Shown here one piece after another: positions 23,590 to 35,150 of a stretch of DNA of 64,000 nt. A model generated the notes under the pieces. It had not been told where the DNA came from and made no database searches. It worked only from the letters and a program-made list of their open reading frames with translations. Numbering within the stretch: position 1 is the first letter of the stretch; every line of letters starts with the position of its first letter. The DNA lies in assembly GCF_018139145.2 (NCBI RefSeq), contig NC_059487.1:4113792-4177791 (forward strand), in the 5' to 3' direction. The translations under genes and the position numbers were made by a program. The DNA comes from Gymnogyps californianus (taxonomy: Eukaryota; Chordata; Aves; Accipitriformes; Cathartidae).

Positions 23590-26500
23590 GGCCAACAGCC
23601 ATGCTTAAGCCCGACTCCAGATCACTGGAGGAGAAGTTTTAATGACAGATTGGCTGAAGGATTAGGCTCCCACTTTTGTACATTTGTAGCTTAAGGAATC
23701 ACTTCCTTGTTTTCTACAAACACCCACAGGACTTCTAACCTGTCAGGGAATCTAAAAACTTGCCAAAAAGAATTAAATATATAACCTTAGTGATCCTGTG
23801 CATAGTCTTCGCTTTGGTCATGAGCTTACATGTTTATAGCAGAAAAGTACCTGCTCTCCAGCCCGTGGGAGCTCACAGGAGCCCTGAATGCCTTCGGTGC
23901 CCATAGCACCTGCCTTCCAGGGAGCAAGCACATGCGCAGCAGCAGAGCCCGTTCAAATGCTTCAGCTCCAACAACCCACAGTACGAATAGCTTCTTTTCA
24001 TTAGCCCATTCAGTCCCTACCTGGCAAACTTAAAAAGAGGGAGGGAGACCACTGCACAAGCTCAGCTAACAGTTCACACACAGTATTAATTACAACATGT
24101 CTTCCTAGATGACTTTGCCTGAGGGGACTGGTTTTCACGTGTGCTCTTCTGTAGCAGCTGTGGGTAGCAGGGATGCTCCAGCTGTCCCCGTTATATCTCT
24201 AACACTGGTTTTGGATCTTATTCGTCCCTTTTATCTTGAATAATCAATGTGGGCCTCAGATGAACAGAGACCAGTTGTGTTCCTGTTCTTGCAATGGAAG
24301 TGATACGAACTAGAGCAAGAGGAGGACAATAAGGGCATTGCTGTCTTCTCCTGCATGTTTTCAGATCTGCAGTCTGCTCAGCCTGCAACCCAAGGCAATG
24401 TGTGAGACCATCCTGTTGCTGAAAATAGTCCATATTTGCTGATCTTTAGACGTTTCCACAAAGACCATTGTTGAGAAAAGAGGTATCCTGGCTGATTGTC
24501 TACGTATTTGTACTGTTTCTGGGTTACTCTTCATTTACAGTGCTATTACGGGAGCAGTTAATTACAATAATTTGTTTGTATAGAAACTCTTCTTTATGCC
24601 TAGATCTAAACCTTTGAGTTTCATAACTCATAAAAATTAAAGTAAACAACTCAAGAACAAACAAACACAAATGATAATTAAGTTTTGATTCTTCTAGCAT
24701 TCCCAAGCCGCTGCTGGGACTTGCCAGTCTTGTCGATATTTTAACATGTTCAGCAGCTCTTGAAAGTAAACAAATGGCCGTCAGTGGGTAAGCACTTCTG
24801 TATTTGTTTTTCAGAATTAGTTGCTCAGGTAGGTTACATGTGTGTGGCAGACTGAATACATTTACTTCAGAGGTGCAGGAACCAGGCTTAGGCGTCTGTA
24901 AATGCTGAAATCTTGAACATGTTCATATCAAACCCGAGCTCTGGATTACATGAAATATTTTCTCTACCAGCTAATCAGCTAAGCACCAACAGAGGGCAGA
25001 TGGGAAACCAAGGACTCAGATGTATTAGTCCCCCAGCCCTTTATTGACCTCTAACAATCCTTTCTACTAGGATTTCCTTTGGCAAATAATGGGAATTTCA
25101 CAACACATACAAAAAGAGTCAAACTCAGTTTGTACAGATTCAGTTTGACAGTATCCCTTAAAAATCACTGAGAAACAATATTCTGAATGGCACCACTGTC
25201 CTATGGCTTTTCAGATTAAAACTCTAGGTGATCAGGAACGGCTGCTCATTTTTCAGGACCAAAAGTCAGTGAGGGAAAAGCCACAAAAAAGTCGTCAGAG
25301 ACAGATTACTTATACTGGGAAGAAAACTGCATAATCAGACCACAGCTCAATACAGGGAGTTAAGTTATTAAGAGCCTCAGAAGATGGTTTGATGCGGACA
25401 AATGTTGATGCCTCTTACAGTTCAGTGCATCTTATGATATCAGGTGGAATAACCAGTGAGGCTGATACAAGTTACAGCCCCAGAGCAGAGATCCAGCTCA
25501 CGCACCTTTGGATAGATTAGGCCCTGTCTCCGTTGATGTTAAAGCTCCGGAGGATGCTAATGCAGTGAAGTTATTTCAAGCCCTTCCTGTTGAGTCAATG
25601 CTCTGCGCAAGGCAGTTTCTTGCCCTCCTGCAGGTAACCTCGTACTCACCTCGGGGACTCGGCTTGAAGGGAGAAGGCTGTAAATGCAAACACTGTACGC
25701 TGGATCGTGAATTGCTCTACCTGCCTGCTTAGCTCACCACGATGCAAGCAGTGACGTTTGGAAGTAATTACTGCAGTCAGGTCCTCTTAATACTCCTTCT
25801 TTCCTATTTTTGTAGTAGAGTGGAAAGAGCTCTCCATCTCCCCTGGGTTGCCATGCCCCTTACGGCCTGAATTATGCTCGATTGTCATAAAAATGACAAA
25901 TGATGTATCCCTGCTATAAAAGCCAACCTCATGTTAAATTTCAGTGTCCTGCTCCAAGGTACCAGAAATGTTTTACCTGGACAAAATCCGTATATATTTG
26001 TTCAGAAGTACCCAGACAAGCAATATATAGGCTTTCAGTTCACAGCCTGGTGTAGTTCTGGGTCACTGAAAAGAGCTATAAATGTATAAGCACCAGGCAA
26101 TTATAATAATAAGCAGAGCTATTTCATGCACATCACCACCCACAAAAGTCAGTGTCTGGGCTTCTGTAAATATACTGATATGTACTTAATTACTAAAAAC
26201 AGCAATGAGCTAGGTATGTATGCATATTATATAACTATGTAGCCCCCATTGTTACATATAAGCACATTTTCTTAATTGCCATGTGAAAATGTTGCCTCCT
26301 GAAATTCTGTGGTTGGTTTGAAACAAAATACTGAAGATTAATACAGTTTGGAACTAGCAAATTACTTCTTGCGTAGCTTAGTTTAGCTTTATGTAGCTGC
26401 AATAAATGTGTATCTTGATGATATGTTAAATATTACATTACATTGTTCTATTTTCCATTGTGCTGAAATACATTTTAGCATTTTTCCACAATGTAAGATG

Positions 26501-29500
26501 ACAGAGATCAATTACAAAACTATTAAATGTCAATTAACATCTTTGCAATCTGAATCCCAAATGAACCTGTTAAAACTACCTTGTTACGTGTCACTTATAT
26601 GTATAAGTGCCGGTTAAATCTTTAATGAATGCATGAAAAAGTAATTACCTATTTACTGTTTATGTAGTGGTAAGCTAATCCCATCACCGTTAGTTATGTC
26701 CACTGGAAAACTAAGACTGAATTTGCAAATCTGAGCGGCTAAACCGGGCTCTGAAATGCATCATTCATTAATCAGGTGCACTTCTACGTAGTCCCTAAAC
26801 ATAGATTTGGGAATCTAAGTTTCAGCACTTCATCAGGAGTATTTTGTCCTATTAAGCTATGAAGTTATTTTTTAGCGTGGTCTAGTCAACACTGGTGCTC
26901 CTCACTATAGAGTTTAAGCATTGTGCAGCATCTACAAAGCCTTGAGCTTTCCTGGAAAAGGTCGTCATCACATAAAAAATTCATACTTTTTAGCAATAAT
27001 TTAGGCTAAAGTGTAGTCAGTACAACAAGGTTAACACCTCCACTCATAGCAAAATGTAGTCATTGCCCTTGGGATAAGAACTTTCCCCTTGAGGAATATT
27101 AAAAATAGGATTTTTATTTATGACAAGTAGTCAAGACTTTGCTTTGGCATCTCAGCTGAAAAATGGCACCTTTAGGAACCCAGCAGAGGAGATCACATTG
27201 CCTACTTCACTTGTCAATCTCGGTTGCCTTTACTAACAACCTGCTCTCTTTATCTGGTCCATAGAGAGCGCAGAAGTGCTCTCAAGAAGCTCTGGTGACA
27301 GACGGACTCTCTGCGTTGACTACACAAAGCCAAAGGGGATGAGCCTCCTGAAACAGGCACCTGTGTTAAGGTGGGTGGAAGTGGGCTGGGGAATGGTGCC
27401 CATGTCAGGGCAGACCCGTCCCAAGGAAAAGGTGCCTCTTGTGTCACTTAGGCCAGCACTGGCCGTTTCCCTCACAGTTAGAGGAAACACGTTTATTTCC
27501 AATGGGTATTGTTCACACATCTCCCTTTCCTCTCTGAGTTACTTGTGCAGGAGTGAGATCAAAAGGGCTGTTAAAAAGCCAAGCCAGACTAGCGAGCGTA
27601 CAAGCCCGTACAAGAACAAAGCGGGGAGTTACTAATTGGGGAATGCTTCTGCCTCTCCCTCCCGGCTGCCAAAGCATAGTCCTTCCCAAGGCTAAGCTGA
27701 GGATCAAAGGGGGATACTAAACTTTACAGATCATAGCCTGCAGAAAGAGCAGTGGAGAGGGAGGCTGTCAGCCGTGGCAGGCAGGCAGATGGAGAGTTGA
27801 GGAGGAGCAAAGGCTCCGGTTCATCGGGCAATGATGTGAGACTCCCATGGACAAGTCAGTCCGTGGTGGGCTCCTGAGGGAGCTACCAACCTTCAGGAAC
27901 AGAATACGTGCAGGTACTTATCTTTGTCCCTTTCAGCCATCCTTCTGTTCTTCTTGGCAAATACAACGTTCTTTGTATTGAAAGAACTGTTTCTTTGTAA
28001 TTAGAAAATACAGTTCTTAGGTCCCAAAGGAAAAGTATCTGCAAGTGTCATGTATGACAAAAGGGAGGGAGCAACCTTGAGAGCATTAGTTGGAAAGATC
28101 CCACTACAGGGATACATGCGGTCACCAGCCTGCAGCAGGGACCAGGAGGAGCGACATCCCCAGGGATCAGGAGCCTGGACCTGGCTGTGGTGCAGCACGG
28201 TGACAGTTTGGAAGTAAAACTGCACAAAAAACACAGCCCATCCTGCTGGACAGCGTGGTCTCCTGGTCATGGTCTCCTCAAGGACCTCTTCCTTGAAGTC
28301 TATCTATTATGTCAAGGCCAACTGGCAGGCTGCTGCCTGGGACAAGGTCTAACTCAGCAAGGTCCCTGACAGAAACTCATTAGAGGGAAAATGCTTCATC
28401 AGAAGTTTGCCAACTATCCTCTGACGGCAGACGTTGTTTCAGACTAATTCCTTCTCTTCTGTGTGCTGGATCATGCCAGCTGAAGATGTTCTGGGACTTG
28501 CTCACTGAATTCTCATTAAAATAAATGCATATTGGCCAGCAGACCTTGCCGTATGGCTCTGCAAAGCTGATCTTCAGCATCTCCTCTGCTTTTTGTACCA
28601 GATGACTTCAGACAAGGCTATTAACACTAACTGGGTAGGAAAGGGACCAACGGCAGCCTCTGCTGCCAGATTGTCCCATCTGCAGGTGTAACAAAGCTCC
28701 TCCTTTGAGGAGCCCAGAGCTATTCTTCCCTGTTAGCCTGGGGCAAAATGGAGCAACAAGCACAGAGGTGGCTTTGCTCTTGAAGCCTGTAGATTCAGGA
28801 AATGATGTATTTTTGTGGATGGCACAATTTCTAACAGAAGAAATAGCATTAAGAGTGTTGTTAAGAAGTGGGTCTCTGTTGACAATATCTTGCTCTTCTG
28901 TAGCTGCTGTTTTGCTGGAGTCGTTCTGGTGGCTATAACAATAGCAGATGCTTCAATATAATTTACAAGGAAAAATACTGGGTGTTTGGGTGTCGTCCAT
29001 CTGTGTGTCATGTGTCGTCGTCCCCCCCTGCCCAAGAACAGAGTCACAGAGGGCCTTTTTTGTTCAGTTGTTTTAGGAATGCAATTTGGTAATTCAGTTG
29101 CTTGCCTGATAAACGTCTGCCCTCTGATCCCAGCTACAGGAGATGGAATAAAATGTAACTGGATTTGACAGACAGAATTCATCTGCTGTGTTTGAGGCAC
29201 AGTGAAGCAGCCTGGGGAGAAAAACATTACAGCAAATTATGCTTCCTTACCTCCCTATGTTAACAGTGCCAGGTCAGCTTGGAGCGGTGAATGAACAAGT
29301 CTTCAAAAGGACACTGCCCACCAAGTTCAACCAACAGTGCTGCCCTGGTCTGACTCCAGGGCTGGGGATGTAGGCACAGGTAAAGCTGCTGTGAAGTCCC
29401 AGCTAATTCACCTTCCCTTTCTCGTCCCCCTCCTGCGCTTACTTTGCAAGTGTGGGGCAAGGGATGGCTTCCCAGCAGGGCTGGCACCTGGGACCTTGCT

Positions 29501-32150
29501 CTGAGTTGCAGCCTCTGTTGGCTGCTGCAGCCCTGTCTGCTTGCACTGTCCTCCTCTCTGCCAGGGCAGGGAACAGAGATGGCAGTGCCATGGGCAGACA
29601 AAGCCTCTCCCATTTTTTTTTTTCTTTTTTTGCAGCATTGTTCAGTGGGTTTGGAGCACTCTCACGCTGCAGATACACCCAACAGCGAGCCCAGCTCTGC
29701 AGATGCCCTGACTGTAATACGGACGCCCGTATCGCTCAGCAACTGCAGAACAGCCACAGTTGTTGTTTTTTTCTTTTTTTAATTTGCCAATGCAAAATAT
29801 GTTTATTCTGATGTTACTCTTTGGGTCAATTCCTTTCTTAGAGGTGGTTCAAAGCATCATCAAGCACACCCATTAATTGGTGTCTTTATTTCAAACACAC
29901 TCTAGTTTCCTATGAACCGACCCTTATTTAATGGCAGTGGACTGCCATCAATCAGGCTTGGAATGACTGGACCATCCGTAGCTGAGCCTGCTCTGAGCTT
30001 GTGGCTAATGTTTCCCATCTGCCTTTCTGCTTTCTCAGTAGCTTTGTAGTTTGGAGATGGGCAATGTTGAGGTGTGGATACACAGCACTGGGAAAGCTGC
30101 ATGTGCAGAAGAGATCTCAGCTCAGCACTCTGCCCAGGGGTGACCCAGCTCAGCACCACTACGCTGGGATGCTTCTAGCAACATGAGTCCTTATATTGTT
30201 TTTTTTAATAGGGTGTCTAGATGCCCCTAAAATTTGTCTTGCAAATAGCCAGAGCAGGGTGGATGAAGGAAGAAGCCTGTTATCCTCTCTGGAAGTGGAA
30301 AACTTGCTCCAAGGTACTTGTATCCTAGTCCCTAAATTCACATAGTGCCATAGGGACTTTTCTATCAGTGTGGTGACTCTGATGTATCTTCAAACTGATG
30401 GGGAAAGGAGTCGGAAGTAATTTTTTTTTTTTCTGCATTCACTACCTAGGTTGTAACTATCTAACCTGGCCAGATGTCCTCCTTTCCTCCCACATCAAAG
30501 CCCGCCTGCTCCTTTCCTGAAACATCCATCACACCACAGGTCAGCTCTTCCTTGATTTGTAGGAGATGGTTGCCCAGTCTGCCTCCCCTTTAATCATTCC
30601 TCTGACAGCAGCTAGAGAGATGAAAAGCTGGGGGGATCTAAGTAATCCATTTCTAAGTGTAAAAAGCCCTAAAAAGTGGGGGGAGAGTGGAAGAGAGCAA
30701 GTCTGTCTGCTGAGCAAACAGACTGATTACGTCAAGGGACAGGAAGAGCAGCACTTGGAAATCGATACGGATGAGGCTTTGAAAAGGTTGACTGACTGCA
30801 CTGGATTAGCTATTGATTTTTGTCATTTTCACAGCTAGTGCCATGCTCTCCACCCGCTGAGGCCATTAAGCTCTGAGGCCTTAAACTTCTAATCCCCCGC
30901 TAATAACAACAAGACAATGGCCCGGCAAGCTAAGGATCTAACAGGATGTCCAATAGCTTCGGCGCCGTATCGAGTGTGCCAGTGTCTAGGAAGCAATCGT
31001 GGCAGCCTGGAGACACTGTGTGGAAACAAAATGCCCAGAAGGATGCAGATCACGCTCAGAGGCCAACTGCAAATCAATGTTTATTGGTAAGAATCTCCCA
31101 CTGGTTTCCAGTCAGCACCAGCAGCATGGGCCGCATCGTTTCTGCAGGATCTCTCTGAGCATTGATTTTGTTAAAATAACTGCAGACAAGAATTTTGTTT
31201 GTTTTCAGGATAAATTTGGTAGAGGTGCACAACAACGTGGGCTCCCTCACCAGCGGCTAAAGGGCTGAAGCTATATTCAAGCATCATGTCATCACCATAA
31301 CTTTGTCTGTTCAGCACACCCAGCTGTAAAGAAACCCTGAGCTTATTTTAAGGTAGGACTGTAAAAAAGGGCTGTTGGAAGGAGTCAAGTCCTTACCATA
31401 CATCCTGGATGGGGACAGAGCACGGGAAAGGATTAATGGAAATACTCTTCTGAGATGGATGGGAAGGTGGCTAAGGAGTGGATAAAAGAAATGGGTAGAA
31501 GAGATCTGGCTATGAGTGAGTGCTTCCAAGGCTGGGGAACTAAGCCAGCTTCTTCCTATACCACCTTTTATATAAAGTAGAGTAGATTTGCCAGGTCATG
31601 TCAAAGAGCTGATCAGCCTTGTCCCAGCTCAGCTTCCAGAAAGTCTGCAAGTACCAGCTGTTGTGTGAACATCGTCATGGATGTGGCTTAAGAAACTCAT
31701 GTCATACAGCTACTCTACATCTTACTGGAAATAGTCTTAGTCTATTTGCAGCCTCTGGAGCTTTAAAAAGAGTGCCCCAGAGTTCAGTCCCACAAGGCAA
31801 GTCATCTGCATCTCTCAGCTTTACGCCCTCAGCTCTGGAGGTGGTAAGCAGATGAGTGCAGCTCACCAGGGGATCACCCAGCCTCTTCTGCCACCCACTG
31901 CTCCGGATTCTCTCCATCTCCAGGGCTCCCTGAACTCAGTACAGCTGTGACTGAGTGGCAGAGTGTGCCCAGAAGAAAAGAAAAACCCTTGGAGATATGT
32001 TGTGTGTTCCTTAGCAAAGTCTTGGTCCCTCACACAGCTGTGCTCAGCAACATCGCCTTCTTTCCTCTGCTGCAGCCACCACATCCTTCCTTAGAGCCCA
32101 CATGGTGGAGAGCACAACCCTCTCATGACCTGCTGCCTGTCAGATGTCTG
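23590..32150. other. Non-coding stretch, no gene seen
   Basis: About 8.5 kb with no recognisable exon. The longest open frame is 164 codons on the minus strand (28733-29227), with no family resemblance. A GC-richer patch near 29430-29600 generates several overlapping frames of about 110-119 codons on both strands. T-rich runs occur at about 29612-29631 and 30420-30431. The 25.9-27.1 kb part is notably AT-rich. Confidence 0.55.
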
Positions 32151-32159
32151 CTCTCCTAC

Positions 32160-32745
32160 AAGACGCGGTCCTAAATGCCCAAACACATTACTAGGGTTTA
32201 TTTATTTGAGCAACTGAGAGATCTGGATAAAGCCAGTGCTGCTGGCAGAGCCTGGGTGCAGCAATAGCACTGCGTCCGCAAGCCTCCAGTGTGCAGCTGT
32301 GCGTGCAAACAGCCGATTAGAGCTCATCGGGGGGAGCGCATTCAGCAGCCTTTTGTGCCTGTATCATAAATGCTTTGCTGAGTGAGTGCTCAACTTTTCT
32401 GCGAATCTCAGTCTAAATGTTGACAATTTTATTTTGCTTGGGTTTGGTTTTTTATTTTAAGGCGCCTTATTGTCAATGTACAAAACAAATGGACTCCGCC
32501 AGATTTCGTCCCTTTGGAAGCAGGGAGATAATGCTTCTGCAATAGCAATCATCACTGCCCACCCAAACGGGCAGCAAACAAAAGCAGCGGGATGTGCGAG
32601 GGAGCAGATAGAACTTCTCCATTCACAAACCTTGTGCAAATCCGGACGATGCAATGCTGCACTCTCCCTTGATCCTTTTCTTCAGGCATCTGGCCAGCTG
32701 GCAAAAGCAAGTCAAATTGAAATGTTCTCTCTCATTTTCTTTTCA
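32160..32745. promoter_or_regulatory. Candidate conserved non-coding segment upstream of a possible exon
   Basis: Repeat-free, compositionally balanced sequence containing a perfect 12-base palindrome TAAGGCGCCTTA (32458-32469) and an inverted pair TTGACAAT (32420-32427) / ATTGTCAA (32469-32476). The segment ends in a long pyrimidine tract and AG acceptor. It reads as complex unique sequence rather than decayed repeat, but conservation cannot be tested here. Confidence 0.25.
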
Positions 32746-32746
32746 G

Positions 32747-32797
32747 ATTGTTCCTTGCTTTTTAAGGGCTGATACACAGCTTCAGCCTGTGCATCGT
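32747..32797 (+). other. Candidate 51-base internal exon
   Basis: A strong acceptor (pyrimidine-rich stretch ending TTTTCTTTTCAG at 32746) is followed after 51 bases by a consensus donor GTAAGT (32798-32803). The interval is a multiple of three and open in only one phase-0 frame, giving 17 residues starting IVPCFLRAD and ending QPVHR. The other two frames contain stops. A cassette exon of a gene lying across the window is possible. No family is recognised, and acceptor-donor pairs of this quality also arise by chance in 64 kb. Confidence 0.2.
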
Positions 32798-32998
32798 GTA
32801 AGTCCTCCTGAAGTTTTCCAAAAACACAGGAAACGGAAAAGTGCTGAACAAATCAATAGGGACAAAAGAAAACAACTCAATTTTTTCACTTACTTCAGTG
32901 CACCTAAAGTACCTGCCCTGAAATCAATGAACCTATTCAGAGCCAATACTGGAGTAAATGGTAGAAAGCTCTTTTAGATGAATGTCTTCAAGGCTACT

Positions 32999-33043
32999 GA
33001 AATGAAAATAACCCTGTTTGTAGTGTGGTTTTATTTTCATTTC
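32999..33043. repeat. AT-rich hairpin (inverted repeat)
   Basis: The left arm (32999-33013, GAAATGAAAATAACC) pairs with the right arm (33027-33043, GGTTTTATTTTCATTTC), leaving a two-base bulge and a 13-base loop. It is followed by the perfect palindromes ACATTAATTAATGT (33046-33059) and CTCTTAAGAG (33118-33127). Confidence 0.55.
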
Positions 33044-33129
33044 TTACATTAATTAATGTTTGTTTTTAAAGTTCTATCAGACTTACTTATAAATATTTTA
33101 ACTCTTCCTCTTAAGAGTGGCTGGAGAAG

Positions 33130-33690
33130 ATGTTATATGTAAAGCTTTATTAAATCTGAAGTAAATAATAGTTGGGTTTTTAAAAATTTGCTTAGAGAAT
33201 TAAAAAAAAAAGTTTCATTCTACTCAAAATTATTTCCCCCTGTTTTCTCAAAATTGAAGAAAACAAATCTCTCAATTTCTCAGCTTTCATCCACATTATC
33301 CCCCTGAGGCTTAAGCAAAATGTTTCGAAGGAAGTATTTGAAGGGATTATTTCTTTACAGCTGCTGGGAAGGGTCTGGGTGGGGAAAAGATTAAGTGACA
33401 CGACCTTTCACCTCATAAGGTTAAATAATCTGGGGGAGATCCATAGGTGCTGCAAATCACTTCAACCCCAGAGCCTTTTTTATTTAAAAAAGAAAAAGCA
33501 AAGGCGTTTTATGTAAAAGTTGTTTATCCTGAATATATATCAGTTGCCTCAAGGAGAACACAATAGGGAAATGAGTCCCCTGAGCAAGTTGGCTTGGTTA
33601 TTTGGTAATACCGCCAGACATGTTTTGCCATGTTGTTTTGCTGTGTTCCTCTGTATGCCTTTTTCTTTTTTTAAACAAAAGTAACAGCCT
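33130..33690. other. Non-coding AT-rich stretch
   Basis: Open frames here are short and unremarkable, with A-rich runs near 33202-33212. No gene or repeat was recognised. Confidence 0.5.
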
Positions 33691-33699
33691 GTAAGGGCT

Positions 33700-33970
33700 A
33701 CAGGAAGAGGGAGACGCCAGCAGCAACCAGGAGAAGAACATGTGCATCCAGCATGTGATAACTCTGTGTTAACCTGTGTGAACAGGCAAGTCTCCAAAAT
33801 CCCTGTGGGAAGTTTGTGGGAAGGAAGGCGGCCAAAGGGACAGCGGTCTGCTGCCCTCCTGCCCTCCTGCAGCCCAGCGGTGGCTGTACCGCGTCCTGCC
33901 CCGGGCCGTGGGCAGCCTCTGCTGCCTGCCTGCTCTGGAGGTGACTGGCTGAGACCGGGGTTTGGATGCT
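33700..33970. other. GC-rich patch
   Basis: GC-rich interval giving a 142-codon minus-strand open frame (33549-33977) and overlapping frames on both strands, none with recognisable homology. It includes an imperfect direct repeat CTGCCCTC x2 near 33850-33867. The open frames are best explained by base composition. Confidence 0.4.
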
Positions 33971-33979
33971 GCTGCATTA

Positions 33980-34800
33980 GTTTGTAAGTACAAGACAGAC
34001 TGCCTCAGTTTACCTCCTATGTACTCTGCTGATTTGTTGACTATCTATGATTAAAAAAAAATAGCAGAAGGAAATGTTTATCACAGCTAATCATAACAGA
34101 CAGCACCATCGCTCTCCTTTGCAGACCACACATGAGTTTGGACGAGAAACTGTTCAGCACAGACACCTGGCTCTTCGCATAGGAACATATTCACAGGATC
34201 TAATACTTGGGCAGGGCTTTACCAGAATAAGTATTACCAACATTTATCTAGACTTAGGTGTTTTTCACCCTGTCACATTTGCAAGCTCTCTCGCCATCAG
34301 TGTCACGGTTCTTGCCTCCCTTTGGGAGGAAGGTGCCGGGTGGCTTTGTCCCCACAACGGGGGCTCGCGGGCCACCTGGCTACTTGCATTTGCATGTGTA
34401 GCCCTGCCACCCACAAGGTAAGACGAAGGTGCAGCATGCTATTTATTTCACTGGAGGCAGAACACTTTTTTTTTGTTTTATCTCTTTCCAGACAGTTGGC
34501 TCAGTTTAATGGACTGTCTTTCAGCCTGTGCATAATTCTTCTCCAAATTAAATTCTCTTAGAAGCCCAACATAATACAGACCGTGTTGTCAGCTCATTAC
34601 TTTTACATCCTTTCTTGTTCTGTTTATGTGAGCAGAGGTTTAATTAACTATAATCTACTGTGTAGGCAAGAGAAAAAAAAAAAACACTCTACTTGAAGGT
34701 ATGTATTTATACTCTATTATATTTTTGAACATTTTTGGTGGGGGGGAGTTAACCTTTTTGCCTATGAGCAAGGCTGGTTGCTTTATGTTTCTGTGCAAAC
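33980..34800. other. Non-coding stretch, no gene seen
   Basis: Longest open frame 115 codons (34074-34421, plus), unrecognised. It contains a T run (about 34467-34475), an A run (about 34673-34684) and a G run near 34739-34747. Confidence 0.5.
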
Positions 34801-34809
34801 GCTCGGGGA

Positions 34810-35150
34810 AGTCTAAGGCACCCATGCTTGCCTGTCACTCTCCTAGTCACTCTCGTCAGCCTCTTATATTGTAGTGGACCGGACTTAGATCTAAAAGAAA
34901 AAGTGGAGCCTTTGTTGCCTGCAGCCTCGGTCTCTGCAAGCTCACCATGCAGGCTCGCGGTTTGTCACGCTAGCTGTCCGTGCGCAGCAGTGCAGGCGCA
35001 GCCCATGCTGAGCCCCAGCCGCTGGCCGTGGGCTATCTCAGTGGGGCAAACTGCTGGCGCTTCCTCCGGGGGAGCACTGGCTTGGTGGGAGGCAGCAAGA
35101 ACCGGCTCTCATCCCTCTGTGCATCCAGAAGGCAGTTAAAGTGCCCAGCT
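34810..35150. other. GC-rich patch with scattered CpG
   Basis: GC-rich interval with several CpG dinucleotides, flanked by AT-rich DNA. A 103-codon plus-strand frame (34828-35139) begins with a hydrophobic run resembling a signal sequence, then becomes low-complexity Ser/Ala-rich. No downstream domain or splice structure was recognised, so no gene is called. Confidence 0.35.

Noticed and set aside
24815..24828. 14-base microexon between a strong acceptor and a GTAGGT donor
   Set aside because: Too short to assess; acceptor-donor pairs this close arise often by chance and no coding context exists.
28733..29227. 164-codon minus-strand open frame as a gene
   Set aside because: No similarity to any family I know, with overlapping frames on the other strand and no supporting signals.
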